DNA from: Baylisascaris procyonis
Lineage: Eukaryota; Nematoda; Chromadorea; Rhabditida; Ascarididae
Length of the DNA stretch: 64,000 nt
NCBI GenBank assembly: GCA_037389465.1
Contig: JAZARR010000223.1
Location: forward strand, 372,001-436,000
Reading direction: 5' to 3'
A program made the translations under genes and the position numbers. Shown piece by piece: positions 11,021 through 24,060 of the stretch. The notes below the pieces were generated by a model. That model ran no database searches, was not told where the DNA came from, and saw nothing but the letters and a program-made list of their open reading frames with translations. How positions within the stretch are numbered: the first letter of the stretch is position 1; the number at the start of each line of letters is the position of its first letter.

Positions 11021-11999
11021 TTGGTTGGTGTGTATATAGTAAAAGAAATGTAATAGGTTTAGATCCACAGGAACCTATTATATTCACATTCATATATAGC
11101 GGATTGCTTCGAACTTCATATAGTGTGTTAGTAGGAAATTGGCAATGGAGGTGAAAGGAAATAGTTATTGGTAGAGTGATTGCCTTACAATTCGTCTATG
11201 GGAGCAACAGATCTTCGTTAGTGTCATTATTTTTCTTAGCAGTATAATGGAGAGATAAGCATTTGAAAGCAGTGAATGAGCGATGCTCTTGGCATTTTTT
11301 AACGCAGATAATCATTATAAATTGCTTGGCTAGCTATTGATTTTTATTGTAGGTTAGCATTCGTAAGTTTAGTCGTGTTCGTAGAATTAGCGATTAGCGA
11401 GCCAGATTTCGTTATTGAAGTTGTTGGTGCAGATGAGTGAAATGTACATTCTGCATTGAAAATGTCTCATTTTTAATGAATTGTCTTTTGGAGTATCCCT
11501 GTTAAGGAGTTAATAATTTTGGCGATCATCCTAACTTATGCTGCCTTCACTATATCTCCCTTAGCCCCACCCTATCCACTAGAGGGGATTTCCTAAGCAA
11601 TTATCTCAGATCGTATATATCTCTATGACCCTTTTCTTTAAAAAGCTTCTTACTTTCTTCTTTCACTATCTCAACGAGTAACGCGACCACTTCCCAAAAC
11701 CTTCGTACTGGATATCATTTCCGGCTCAGAATAACTTTGTCTATTGCTTTTTTCTTTATCTTTTGTTAGTTTATCCCGTCATTTGCTGTGGCGAATTTGA
11801 GGGTCGTTTTCGTCATGAAATTATTCTCTCATTTTTGCGGCATTTAAATTTTATTCGAGTTTTTTTGTTTTTTGAGTTTTCATTATTTTTTTTTCCATTT
11901 TTAATTTACTAATGAATTTTAGCGGAATACGCCATTAGATATTAGAATTTTCTTCGTTCAAGCTTCCGGTAGCTACTTACACAACGCTGTAAATTTTGG
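11021..11999. other. Non-coding spacer of block A
   Basis: Counterpart of 1366-2370. No exon was recognised. Confidence 0.6.
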
Positions 12000-12445
12000 T
12001 TGGTAGAGTTGAATAGGCAAGAATTATAGGTTTATGAGGATTGGTTTGGTGGAATCGAGTAGCCAATAGTTATAAGTTTATGAGGATTGGTTTGGCGGAG
12101 TCGTGTAGCCAAGAGTTATAAGTTTATGAGGATTGGTTTGATGGAGTCGAATAGCCAAGAGTTATAGGTTTATCAGGATTGGTTTGGTGGAGTCGAATAG
12201 CCAAGAGTTATAGGTTTATGAGGATTGGTTTGGCGGAGTCGTGTAGCCAAGAGTTATAGGTTTATGAGGATTGGTTTGGTGGAGTCGAATAGCCGAGAGA
12301 GATAGGTTTATGAGGATTGGTTTGGTGGAGTCGAATAGCCGAGAGTTACAGGTTTGTGAGGATTGGTTTGGTGGAATCGAATAACCGAGAGTTATAGGTT
12401 TAAGAGGATTGGTTTGGTGGAGTCGAATAGCCAAGAGTTTTAGGT
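12000..12445. repeat. 46-bp minisatellite, about 10 units
   Basis: Same unit as 2371-2605 (core ggattggtttggtggagtcg) but about twice the number. The open frame across it on the minus strand (12216-12434) only reflects the repeat. Confidence 0.9.
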
Positions 12446-13061
12446 TATGCTATGCAATAGCCAATAGCCAAGATGCATGAAATGGCATCGGTGGCTTACG
12501 ATAGGATGTTATGGTATTCTGGTTTGTAATTAAGTACTGATATTGGCAGGCTAACACATTGCGCTTTTATTAAAGAATAAACTGTTAAATGTGAGAGATT
12601 ATTTGTATATTTCTTAATATAATGGTTTTATTCTTTCCTATATCTAGTATTAAATTGGGTATAATGAGGATAGTTCTCTTTATTCAATTATTTCTTAGTT
12701 TTCTTGTATTTTTATAACAATTATTCATGTCTATCTTCAAGTATTATCTTACTTACCATTTTAATTCATGTCACTGTTGGTGTGTGTTCCATTTCTGCCA
12801 TTGTTTTTTGTATATTTCACGTTGATATTTTTTCGTTATTAAAAATTTTAGGGGAGGGAGGAGGGGGGGAGAATGGCGTTTCTCAAGTCTTAGTACTCTA
12901 CTAGTTTAAATTTTGGTTTGTCTCGCCACGAAAATTGCAATACGGTATCAAAAGCAGATGCGGGAAGGTGCCCACATGCCTAGTGACCATGCGACCTCTG
13001 CTTGAGTATCACTGAACGCTCGCGTGAAAGTGACCTTAACGCACACTACCGTAATCTTGAC
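12446..13061. other. Non-coding spacer with a G tract
   Basis: Counterpart of 2606-3219. It contains a purine run at 12850-12870 of the form gggagggaggaggggggg. No exon. Confidence 0.5.
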
Positions 13062-13150
13062 CATGACGTAGAACGTCATGTTGGCACTAAAATCATGGGT
13101 GGCAATAGGCACGTATATATAAGCACTGCTTTTTGCAGCGGCGCTCAGTG
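13062..13150 (+). promoter_or_regulatory. bZIP-type dyad, TATA box and initiator (copy 2, best preserved)
   Basis: CATGACGTAGAACGTCATG at 13062-13080 is a perfect dyad with 8-bp arms. TATATAAG starts at 13116 and CTCAGTG has its A at 13147, exactly 31 bp later. A poly-G tract of more than 12 bases follows at 13178-13193. This is the textbook layout of a Pol II core promoter with one upstream activator site. It is the strongest of four copies. Confidence 0.6.
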
Positions 13151-13239
13151 TTATTCGTCTTGGGTTGGGGTACGTGGGGGAGGGGGGGGGGGGGTTGTTG
13201 TGTTTGGTTATTTGTTGGTTATTGTTATATTTTAGTTAT

Positions 13240-13745
13240 ATTTCATTATTGGTTGGTTAAAAATATTTAAAAACATTCGAAATATGCAATTATTTAACTT
13301 GTTGATTTGATCAGTTGAATTGCAAGGACACGTACCGTCCCTGCCTGTCTCAAATGGGTTTTCACTTGTTGCCTTTTTTAGAAATTTTATTACAATTTTT
13401 CGTAATACGATTGTCGTGTTAGTGATTTTTCTGATCACTCCTCTCATTCGTGGAATTTGAATTGTTAATGAATGATGGAGATTGAGAGCATCACTTTCGT
13501 ATCTTTTGTAGTTGTTTAGTCATTAAACGGGAATAACTCTTCTTTCATTTTCTTCTGCTTAATTTTCACAATGCTTTATGGGTGGCTACCTTTGACCAAA
13601 ATTTGTGAATCATTATTTTTAAAATGAGTTCGTTGATGAAACCGTTTTTCGCCTCGAAACTGCGATTGAATATTTCTGACTAGATTTTGTAATTACACTG
13701 TTTCTAAATTCATGGCTCTTTTCTGTAGCCGACTTGTGGATTAGT
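13240..13745. repeat. Repeat R, copy in block A copy 2
   Basis: Matches 3395-3900 almost base for base; its partner within the block is at 15640-16130. Confidence 0.85.
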
Positions 13746-14128
13746 AGCTGACGGGATGTTAAAAATGACTTTTTTTATGCAATCAGAATGGAATTTTAGC
13801 AGTGGAATGTTAGAAATGTTTCTTATACTGTGGTGGCCTACAAGTACTGAGGCCTACACTGCCCATGCCTATGCCCATGCCAACTGGTCGCCTACAAGTA
13901 TTCACTGCCCATGCCGCGACTGCCTTTGTGTTTATTCTTGCGTCTGTGTCCCTCTTTGTATGGGAAGTGTTGTCATCGCAGTGCCCTATGGTGACGCAAT
14001 GGGGGTGAGATGTGGCTCGTACCGCAATATTACGAGCTGTGCAATTTATGTTGTTTACTTTACACTGAATTATTACTAATTACAACTTTCAGGGTTGCTT
14101 TTTTCATCCTTGCAGGATAGTTTCTTAG

Positions 14129-14162
14129 GATGATAGCGCTTCGGAATTTGGCCAGGAAGAAG
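14129..14162 (+). CDS. Family F small exon (copy 2)
   Basis: Acceptor tttcttag, donor gttttg. Encodes DDSASEFGQEE and leaves a phase-1 G. Compared with copies 1 and 3, two of the four base changes are synonymous and SEFGQE is unchanged. The phase fits the next exon at 14553. Function unknown; the acidic Ser/Glu composition suggests a disordered segment. Confidence 0.5.
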
Positions 14163-14552
14163 GTTTTGTGGGTTGTGAGGGAAGGGCGAAACGTTCTAGT
14201 AGTTAGGCCAGCAATAGCTGGAACAGCTTAAAAAATGCCCTGCTGTTGATTTTTAACAATTCTTTCTCTCTTTTTTCCTTTCTTTTTTTAAAGAATGCTC
14301 ACTTTCTTAAGACTGCATCACTACAGCAGTTGTTTTATTCTGCCACTTTTATAGATGAGCGTATTAGGAAGAACCATTGTTATTCAGCACATTTGGTGAA
14401 ACATTTGTATTTCAAATGCGACCAAAAGTTTGGGTACACGGAATGCCGGTCTCTTACTATAGGGACTCGAGTAAACTGTATTCGTGAACGCTTACGCATA
14501 TCTTGAAAAATTTGTATTGGGCAGATAACGTGACTGCATTCTACTGTTTCAG

Positions 14553-14693
14553 CGTACGATACGAGTATAACGACAAACGGATCATTTCAAGCGAGAGCGA
14601 TTGAAAAACAAGAAGCCTTTTATGATGGCTTCATTACAGTGGACGATGCCGTTGAAACGTCACTACCAAGGAACGAGACAACTACCTCAGATG
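14553..14693 (+). CDS. Family F middle exon (copy 2, only intact copy)
   Basis: 141 bp between ctactgtttcag and a gtgagt donor, phase 1 in and phase 1 out. The frame dictated by the preceding exon is fully open and encodes TSITTNGSFQARAIEKQEAF, then YDGFITVDDAVETSLPRNET and TTSD. The counterparts at 4654, 29117 and 54187 have stops in this frame. I know no match for the sequence. Confidence 0.5.
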
Positions 14694-15354
14694 GTGAGTG
14701 CATTCACAATAGCACTTCAGCTAGAGGCGTTTCATATTTATCTCGTTTATTAGCCGTCCGCTTATGGTGAGAGACTTCAGTTGATCTCATAGGAGTTATC
14801 CGTTGATTGCGTACCTGGTCCATAGTCCAAAAGACGATTGGTCTATACTTCATAGGAGTTAGTCCAAATTTTTGATTCCAACAGAAGTAACTCATCAAAG
14901 AAGAATGCGTTGTTATGGGCCCAGTTGCTCCTGATTTTGACTCCCATAATGCCACCGTCCTGTCATCGCACACTAACAGCACTCTAGGTGCTTTGCAGTC
15001 AGAGAGGACGATTCGGGTGAATAAGTCCTTTTGTTTAGAACTGTCCACCCTATTTGGGTTGCATATTATAGCGGTTTAGTCACTCTTTGTAACAGTTTAA
15101 TGAGCTCGTTTGACCCTTATTTCGTCAATGTCGCCGTCCTCCCACCTAGTTAAACCTTTTATTATGGCTGTAATGCGTCATATGAATAATAATATACATG
15201 AGTTAAAGGCTTGGTGAATGAGTAATGTGTATGAGTTGGAAGCTTGATGAGTCGTTGTGGAGCAAAGTTAACCCATTATGAAAACCATTGATAGCTATCA
15301 ACATATGAATGTATTAAGAATCTTACCTCATAGGTAGAGTGATGTTGATTTTAG

Positions 15355-15426
15355 ATGCCGAACTCAAGCATATCGAGTGTACAACGCATACTTGGTGGTG
15401 GCGATGAAAACGACAATTTTGAGGAG
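15355..15426 (+). CDS. Family F last exon (copy 2), two possible frames
   Basis: Acceptor gattttag, donor gtaagg. Following phase 1 it reads DAELKHIECTTHTWWWR and stops at TGA 15405-15407; the three counterparts stop at the same codon. In phase 0 it reads MPNSSISSVQRILGGGDEND then NFEE up to the donor, open only in this copy. The first reading is favoured by phase and by the shared stop, the second by the conserved donor. Confidence 0.4.
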
Positions 15427-15639
15427 GTAAGGATTCGTTTATTGCTCGTTACTGTTGCAGTCAAGAAGGTTGTTGGTAGGGGATGATTTTAGGATTTATA
15501 CCTCTCGATAAAGGTTTCCCTTTGTATGCGTTTTTGCAAGGTTATGTACATTTTGGAAGTTATCTATTTGCATTTTGCGCTAGGAAATTTGCATAATATG
15601 ACTCTTTTTTAAAAATATGCACACGTTGTGCGTGTTTCA

Positions 15640-16130
15640 TTATTTGTTGGTTAAAAATTCTAAAAACATTTAAAAATGCGATTATTTAACTGGTTGATTT
15701 GATCAGTTGAATTGCAAAGACACGTGTCGTCCCTGCCTGTCTCAAGTGGGTTTTCATTTGTTGCCTTTTTTGCAAATTTTTGTTACAATTTTTTGCAGTG
15801 CGATTGTCGCGTTGATTTGTCTGCTCACTCCTCTCATTCGTAGAGTTAAATTTGCTAGCGATGGAGAATGAGAGCATCATTTTCGTGTCTTTTGTAGAAT
15901 GCTTCATGGTTGGCTACCTTTGACCAAAATTTGTGAGTCATTATTTTTGGAATGAGTTCGTTGATGGAACCTTTTTTCGCCTCGAAACTGCATTGAATGT
16001 TTCTGGCTAGATTTTGTAATTACACTGCTTCTAAATTCATGGCTCTTTTCTGTGGCCGAAATTTGTGGATTAGTGGCTAATAGGATGTTAAGAATCACTT
16101 TTATGCAATCAGAATGGGATTTTAGCAGCG
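15640..16130. repeat. Repeat R, second copy in block A copy 2
   Basis: Matches 13240-13745 and 30170-30720. The end near 16130 (ggattgttaaaaat) is where copies 2 and 3 part. Confidence 0.8.
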
Positions 16131-16344
16131 GATTGTTAAAAATAGTTGTTACGCTGTGGTGTTCTGCAAGTAGTGAGGTTTGATTTGATCGGAAACGATG
16201 TTGAAGACATCAGAAATTAGGCACTTTTGAATGATCTTTCTAAGAAATGATTAAATCTTTCACTTAGTTTTTGTTGGCGTTTGATTGCCGGCCGATTTTG
16301 GGAAGTTTCAGAGTTTGTGTGATTGACCCTTTTCTCTGATTTAG

Positions 16345-16400
16345 ATCATATGCGATTCAAAGGCATTTACCTTTGCAAACCGACTTACACTAAACGAGAG
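16345..16400 (+). CDS. Exon resembling the C-terminal domain of F-box protein FBXO9
   Basis: Acceptor ctctgatttag, candidate donor gtaatg at 16401. It encodes MRFKGIYLCKPTYTKRE. FBXO9 orthologues carry a conserved stretch of the form RFDGVYISKTTYIRQGE directly after the F-box; 9-10 of 17 positions match in register. The frame stays open to TGA 16482-16484 but loses the resemblance. The exon sits in a stretch present in block A copy 2 and absent at the equivalent point of copy 3. No other FBXO9 exon is recognised nearby. Confidence 0.45.
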
Positions 16401-16681
16401 AGTAATGGAATAAATCGTACGGAAGTTTCTTGTGAATTGATGTGGGAGCTTTTTCTGAACAGCTGGCCATCACAGGCAGGCTGACAGTATATTTGATTGG
16501 TTTGGTAGCTGAACATGGAGTCAGCAGAGTGAAAATTGGTTGAACATATAATCAGTTAATTTCTTGATATTTTATGACAGTCATTTATACTAGATTTTAT
16601 AAATTCAGTAAAGTTCCGAAGCTGTTTTCTTTAGTTATTCAGTAACAGTTCCTGTGGTAATTCCTCTACAAAGTTTTTTAG

Positions 16682-16800
16682 GCCGTGCGAACGCGCAGAC
16701 ATAACATACAGTGGCGAGTGCCCCGACAACTGGGTTACAGTGGTTGCAGCACGGGGCAAGGCGAACGCCTCACAACGAATCCTTTGAATAGCGGTTTGTT
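16682..16800 (+). other. Exon-like ORF with a paralogue at 30851
   Basis: Opens after tttttag and encodes AVRTRRHNIQWRVPRQLGYS then GCSTGQGERLTT. The copy at 30851-30961 differs by many non-synonymous changes in the first half. In QLGY-GCSTGQGERLTT four of five changes are synonymous. Either a fast-evolving exon or a G/C-rich structured element; product unknown. Confidence 0.35.
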
Positions 16801-17197
16801 TCTGTTATGTTGTTTGAAGAGTGGGGGGAAGGGGAGGATAGTAGTAATGTTGCTTATAAGTTAACCAAAACATCCAAAACTTCCACGTTTTAGATTCACA
16901 TCGCGTCGAAGAATTTTATAGTAATCCCATTTCTAGACGATGGTGCCATTGTATTAAAGTCTTATTAGTTGTTGGCAGTTACATTGTTGAGTAAATTTGC
17001 TTTATTTAATAGCTAGTTTCCATTTCTGTCTATTTTATTGAAGCAGATTTTATTAAGATCATTGCTGAATATTCCGAAATGTTCAATGTTCATTTCGAGT
17101 TCTCCTAGCCTTTACACAATAAGTCGGCGAGGGAAAACGTTTATTGAATTCATAGCAGTGTCGTTATCGTATTGTTTAAAATTGTTTCCTTCTACAG
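16801..17197. other. No gene seen
   Basis: AT-rich, intron-like. Confidence 0.5.
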
Positions 17198-17274
17198 GAG
17201 TATGAAAATAAGCAGAGTGGATATTTTAGGTCAACGAGCCGCTGTCCTCGGTGAGACGTTGGAAGCAAATGAAG
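17198..17274 (+). CDS. Exon, possibly N-terminal dcaf1
   Basis: Clean exon between ccttctacag and gtaagc (phase 2 in, phase 1 out) encoding SMKISRVDILGQRAAVLGET then LEANE. In DCAF1 proteins the N-terminal helical region has a segment of similar pattern (V-x-IL-x5-ELIEKE-x-EE). The match is short, but its position upstream of the firm dcaf1 exons is right. The exon itself is well supported; the gene assignment is tentative. Confidence 0.5.
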
Positions 17275-17538
17275 GTAAGCGAAGAAATCTAATACTTGTT
17301 TCCGTTATAAGTATTATTTAATCATCGGTACTACCGGAGACTTTATTTGTTACGTTGAATTGCTTGAACACTTTCATCGCCAGTCCAAAAACGACCATTC
17401 TCTTTTGAGTGCTAACTCCACCTGGCCTGTACTGTTTTTTGCTTGAATCCATTTATTAGACATATTTATAGCATGATAGGTGATGTGAGAAGGATGCATC
17501 TACTTGAATTATCTCTTTACTCCGAAAACTTTTTTTAG

Positions 17539-17639
17539 GCCAGTTCATAAGCAAACAGGTGTGGTGGCGTTGTATCAGAAAGTGCCTCTTTGTTCGAGAA
17601 CACTTCAAAGAGCTAATTGAATTCATTGCCCAGTTCTAA
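17539..17639 (+). CDS. Exon-like ORF, possibly dcaf1
   Basis: Follows tttttttag and reads QFISKQVWWRCIRKCLFVRE then HFKELIEFIAQF to TAA. The pattern L-F-x4-F-x3-L/V-x2-Y/F resembles the helix of DCAF1 around LLRILFKNDDFM. There is no clear donor; it may be spliced before the TAA. Tentative. Confidence 0.35.
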
Positions 17640-17877
17640 TGTAAGGTCGGTATGGACGGTTTACTCAATTTTCCAGGTTGTCTTTCTAGTAGGAATTGCA
17701 TGTATATCGTAATTAATTTCAAGAAGTGTGAGGAAATGTAATTTCTGGGCTCGATTCTTGTGGATCCCTTCGTATGAAGCAATTGTTGCAAACATTGGCA
17801 AAAAAGATCTCCGCCCTAGAGAGGAAGATTTTTTTTAGATTATTCGACGCTTCTATTTAGGTTGAAATGATTTTTAG

Positions 17878-18059
17878 TTTGTGGCAAAGGAGATTGAGCG
17901 ACGTAACGTTTGGTGAACCCGTTGGGCGAAAACATGGACGAAGGCGAGGCAAGCGTGGAGCAGTGGCAGAAGAAGAGCCTTCCGGATCCACCCAACCAGC
18001 AGAGAGCGTGAACTGGCATGGGAAATCAATGCCGAAATCGCCGTTTGTATGCCTCCCAG
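17878..18059 (+). CDS. Basic/acidic low-complexity exon, gene unknown
   Basis: 182 bp between tgatttttag and gtgata, phase 2 in and phase 1 out, the same phases as the exon at 17198. It encodes WQRRLSDVTFGEPVGRKHGR then RRGKRGAVAEEEPSGSTQPA and continues to the donor. The G/C content is well above the flanks. Arg/Gly and Glu/Ser runs suggest a disordered linker. It could belong to the same gene as 17198. Confidence 0.4.
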
Positions 18060-21000
18060 GTGATATCATAGCTTCTCTAGATCACCCTGAAATTTGTTAG
18101 TTTGTGCTTAATACTAAAATGGTCTTCCAAAAGATATTCTCCTTTGTAAATTTTTTTGATATGGGAGGTTATTTCTTTCTCATTTTGAATATCCAAAACT
18201 TAGTGCAATTGTTTAACGATGTTCTGATTGATCGCATTGATTGTTTTTCTTTTTAGCCGTTGAGATTGTTGTCTGGGAATTCACATAAATCCCTATTCGC
18301 CGGTTACTTTTGGCGTTATAGTATCATTTCCCTTTTGCGCGTCAGTTTAATGAATTAGTTCTCGGTGGACTTTTTGATTAAAAAATTGATTTTGATTTGT
18401 TATTTAGGCTTACTCAGCGAAATCATTATTGAGCGAATTTATTTAGTTCGAGAAAATTTTTTCACTAATTCTTTTCTTCTCTTCTAATGGGATAGTTTTT
18501 GAGAGTTCAATTTATCAGTCAGCGCTGTGTGTTTTTCTTGCTTGCTCACTTCTGCTTTCTCTGTCATTCTTTATATGTGCCTCTCATCTTTTTCGTCTTT
18601 TTTTTTTCATTTACTGAGTTGTAATTGTTTATTTACATCTATGTTGATTGATTTTTATAGGGTATGCTAATTTTTTTTTAATATGCAGATTTCGCACTGT
18701 GTTAACATTTTTCCATTCTGTGCTTTTCTATATTAAACGTTTTTATGAACGCTAACATGTTTTATAACATTCTAACCATCAACATCGCAGGCATTGCCTG
18801 TAGAGAGATGAAATTCAGCACTTGCTAGTAGGTCTAATCGATACACACCTTCTAATACGTCTAATTGATATACTAACCTTCCAAAAGTTCTTCCCTATAG
18901 AAGGCAACCTGTCACGAAAGAGGTAAGTATTACACTTTCCTTCGTCAGTAGTGAATTCGCGTATGTCTAAGTCCACGCTGGTAATTATAGAATAATTTCA
19001 TCTTTTTTCGTTTCCTCGAATAGATGCAAGAGTGTTTTTTTTTCGGATATCGTATGGGTAATTAGATGTGACAGTAATCTTGAGTTTGCATGTGTCTGAT
19101 GGGTGGTGGATGAGGTTGGCACGTTGAGCGATTGAATGCATTATTGTTGTAACAGGCGTGACTTGCATTCTCTATATAGAATTTGCTGTCAGCACTTAAT
19201 GCATTACTAAGAAATTCGATATGATGGTCATAGAATCTAAAAAGTGGTATGTAAAGACACTTTTGTATTTGACGATGGAGAAATGCAACCTTTTTGTGAG
19301 GATGGAATGTGAGTTACATAATTAAATGGAGGGAAGGGATGATGGTAACATAACGTAAAAATGTAAATGAATCGTTCTTGTTGAGTTAATATGAACCAGT
19401 TGACGTCTTATGGGAAAGTTAACCCTAGTCTACCATAGAGTTCGATAGTATTCATTGTTTGATGATGAGCGAAGGCTTCAGCTCATAACAGATGTTCATA
19501 AGTGATTAAAGTTCATATTTTCATTTGTAATGGAAGTTCATGAGTCGGATCTCGTTTGCGGACGTCATCTTATGTCATTAAAGAGTAGCCAAAGAAATTA
19601 GTGAAAGCCATTAGTGGAGAAGCATTTTAGATTAGTTCTTTGATGATCTTCCAATAGTAATATTCTCGATTTCAGCCATTTTGTTGTGAATGTTATTTTC
19701 GACTCTATGTACAAAAGTTTGTCATTTTTGATTAATTCTTCGTAGTAATCGTCATGTAGAAAGGTGGAAAATAAGGGTGCACTGCTTCGTAGCACTGGTT
19801 CTTACTTTCTGAACCTAGCAAATGCATATTTGCTGTCGATAAGATTATTCGTTTTATTGAAAGAATTTTGAGGGATATTTTAGAAGAGTTAAGAGTTTTA
19901 TTCCTTATAATGTCATGATCAGGTATGGTGCTGATGGAAAAATAGATCGACGAAAAAATGTGCGATTTACGATTAGATGAGAGAAATGAAAAAATAGAAA
20001 AAATGTGATCATGACGTCGTTCTAGAGCTGGCTAGCAGAGCTCTTTATCAAGCGAGAGGCGTTTGTGAGGCGTTATATTGTTCGATGTGAACAACTTTTT
20101 AAGGTTTGTTGAAAGGTTTTTTTAAATGTTATCGGTTAAAATTCTTGCTTTCTCTATTTTGAGACTCTTTTTTTATAAAATTTTGCTTGAAGGCTTTCTG
20201 TGATTGAACATTAATCGATATTTCCTCTTTATTAAAATTTCTGATTGCATTATGTGGTCTGTTGTATTCATAGAGATTTCTTTTTGAAATTCATTCTTTT
20301 AATAATGTTGAGTCAATAATTTCTTGGAGTGTTGATGATCTGTTTTATTTCTAAATGAATAATAGTGCATTCTAAAAGCATTCTTAAGGACCTACTACCT
20401 TCAGAATTGACTATTTGAATGTTACGATGAGCCTATTCTTTCCTAACATTCATTTCAGTCTCTGTCTCTATCTTACCTTCTGTTTCCTCTCCATTTCTCT
20501 ACTCGACACAGAACTTGTACCTGGAAGATTTTATTGCTGTGAGCACTTTTAAATTGTCTCGTAAGGGTGCTTTTGCCCACAAGTGTTTCCTAGTCACTGT
20601 GGCGTTATTAATAATGAATTACGAGGCTGAGTAGCGTTTCGGACAAGGAATTTTGGTGTCTATTGAAATGGCGAATAAGCATCGTTTTTTGCGTCGGTTG
20701 TTACCTTCAGGTCCGCATGAATCGCGTACTATCCTCGGTCCTTAGCATAATTTAGTTTTGAAATGTGATTAATGGAGCCGGTGCAGCTAACAAATCTTAT
20801 ATTGGGCTTAATATGTAATCGATTTGACGATTCATTAGTATAAATGGATCATTGTAAGGTTCTTTTGTAACTTGTCATTGATCTTGAAGTTTCATAACTT
20901 TTGCAAGATGGAAACAGATTGATGATTGCCTCAGATTCTTCAGATATGTTCATGGTAGTATAACGCAGTTTATTTACGAATCCGTAACGTCCGATCTTCA

Positions 21001-21160
21001 GCTGAAATTTTTATTGAAGAAGGGAGGAATGTTTCCGACAAAATTGAAGCGGAACGTATGATTTTAGACAAAAATATGTTATGGTGACATTTATTATCTC
21101 ATACCTTAGGGTTTTCATAAATATCAAAGACGGGTTAATTTATAAATGTCTGAGAGTTAA
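18060..21160. other. Three kb without a recognisable gene
   Basis: AT-rich throughout (local poly-T around 18600-18680), intron-like. I checked for splice-bounded open stretches and found none convincing. The open frame on the minus strand at 19598-19795 has no support. Confidence 0.5.
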
Positions 21161-21248
21161 CTACCGAGGGTTAATTAATTTACAAAATGATGGAGTTACT
21201 TATCTCAGATAAGTCTGTAATTTAGGCAAAGCATTATTATAAACCTAG

Positions 21249-21415
21249 TGGGTTAGCGTGCGAGAGCTGGAGCGACGAAGCGATAGAAATGGACGTTTTA
21301 GAGAGGTGCTCGACGAGGAGACGGTCGTTTCGGAGAGTGGAAGCGATATGGAAAGCGGATTCATCGAACCTGATGACGACGACTTGGGCAACGCGACCGT
21401 CAAATGGATCAGAAG
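21249..21415 (+). CDS. Acidic exon, intact copy (possible dcaf1 linker)
   Basis: Open from 21249 to a gtgagc donor (phase 2 out): VRELERRSDRNGRFREVLDE, then ETVVSESGSDMESGFI and EPDDDDLGNATVKWIRR. Compared with 6467-6682 this copy lacks the frameshift, but also lacks the upstream ATG and TATA box. The basic helix followed by an acidic, Ser-rich tract fits the DCAF1 linker that separates the N-terminal helical part from the LisH region. Assignment tentative. Confidence 0.5.
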
Positions 21416-21689
21416 GTGAGCAGTGTTCTTTCAAACTGAACTGCTCTTCCTTTGGTCTTTATGATGTATAATATTTTTTAAATGAGTATCTTTTTCTAGA
21501 AAAAAATACATTGTTTAAGTTCTGACGAGGGTTTTTCTTCGTCAGTTTTTGGGTAATTGCTAAAAATATTAATTTCTAGAATTGAATTTTGGGAATTTGA
21601 ATGAGACAGTTTTAATTGGGTAAATTTTGTGAATACCAAGGCGAGTTGTCTATTTGGTTGGAGAGATAAAATCATAAAGATATTTGTAC
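21416..21689. other. Intron-like DNA, repeat of 6683-6989
   Basis: AT-rich DNA duplicated from the first copy, with small deletions. Confidence 0.5.
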
Positions 21690-23060
<1,371 letters not shown>

Positions 23061-23229
23061 TATGTTTTTGATCATAGATATTAGGCTGAGATTTTTTATA
23101 GATTTATTATTTTTAAATTTTATAGTCTTTATTATATTTTCAGCATAATTAAGTGCAGATTGAGGGGACAATGGCTTTATGTTGAATAAGATAGGATAAG
23201 TTTAGTCTATAAGGTTCATCGTACCATTT

Positions 23230-23785
23230 TTAGTGTTTTCTCTTGTTGTTGAATAGAGTGAGGATGTAGAAGGTTGGAGGGTTTATTCGTTTCACAGATA
23301 GAACTGTTTGTTTTGGTGTTGATATATCGACTTCTTTGTTATCTCTTTGTTGTTTTTTGTTAGAAAATTGTAGAGTTGATTTCTATAGAAAAGGGAATTA
23401 AGATATTTTTTGATGATGATCTCTACTCTATGTTTTCATAAATGGCAGTCTTAACGTGAGGACATTAAGGTAGCAAAATAATTTGTGCTTTCAATGAGTT
23501 CTGATGTAAAATTAGTTCGGAGTTAACAGAAAATCATAACTAATTTAGTTCTTATAATAGTGATATGTTTTACATCGATGTTGTATTATAGTTCTTGGAG
23601 GGGAGGAGAGGACTCTCGGTTTTAGGCTGTTCTTCTTTTAGTAAATTAGACGTGATGTTAGTTTAATTCATCGTGAGATAGAACTGTTTATCTTGGCAGT
23701 ATTTGAGGATTTGATACTGAAAGTATGAAAGGAAATTTGTTAAGATTTGATAACTTTTTGAAAAGTGCAGAGCTTTTTTTTGTTG
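23230..23785 (+). pseudogene. rrnL: NUMT: mitochondrial rrnL
   Basis: Starts at the same bases as the 9370 copy (gttgaatagagtgagg) and includes gacattaaggtagcaaaata. After the shared breakpoint at 23501 it continues with the 3' end of 16S (tacatcgatgttgtatta and ggactctcggttttaggctg). The cox2 gene and tRNAs that should precede it are missing, so a deletion joined cox1 to rrnL. Confidence 0.85.
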
Positions 23786-24060
23786 GATTTAGTTATGGTT
23801 GTTCTTTTACGGTATTTCTTTTGGTTGTGTTTTATTTGAGTAATTTTGCTTTGAGGTGTAAGGATTTATAAAATTACTTCTTTCGAATGTGCTTTTTATG
23901 AGGGTTGGTAAAATCTAGAGCTCTTTTAATATCCATCTTTTATTATGATACTTTTGTTTGTTATTTTTGACTTGGTGGTGTAATGTTTTTGGGGTTTTAG
24001 TTTCTGTTTTGAATTCTTTGGTTGATTTTTTTATATTATTAATATGCTGGGAAGGTTTTT
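23786..24060 (+). pseudogene. nad3: NUMT: mitochondrial nad3 and start of next gene
   Basis: Reads FECAFYEGW and, in the same region, FIMILLFVIFDL, the hallmark segments of NADH dehydrogenase subunit 3. It follows rrnL as in chromadorean mitochondria. Stops and a shift break the frame. Confidence 0.8.

Larger units (their letters stand above)
10433..16130. repeat. Segmental duplication block A, copy 2
   Basis: Second copy of 723-6050 in direct orientation. It has the longer VNTR, the intact TATA box and the best-preserved family F exons. It continues past 16130 after a 450-bp stretch that is absent from the third copy. Confidence 0.93.

Noticed and set aside
12216..12434. 72-codon minus-strand ORF
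   Set aside because: Product of the 46-bp VNTR.
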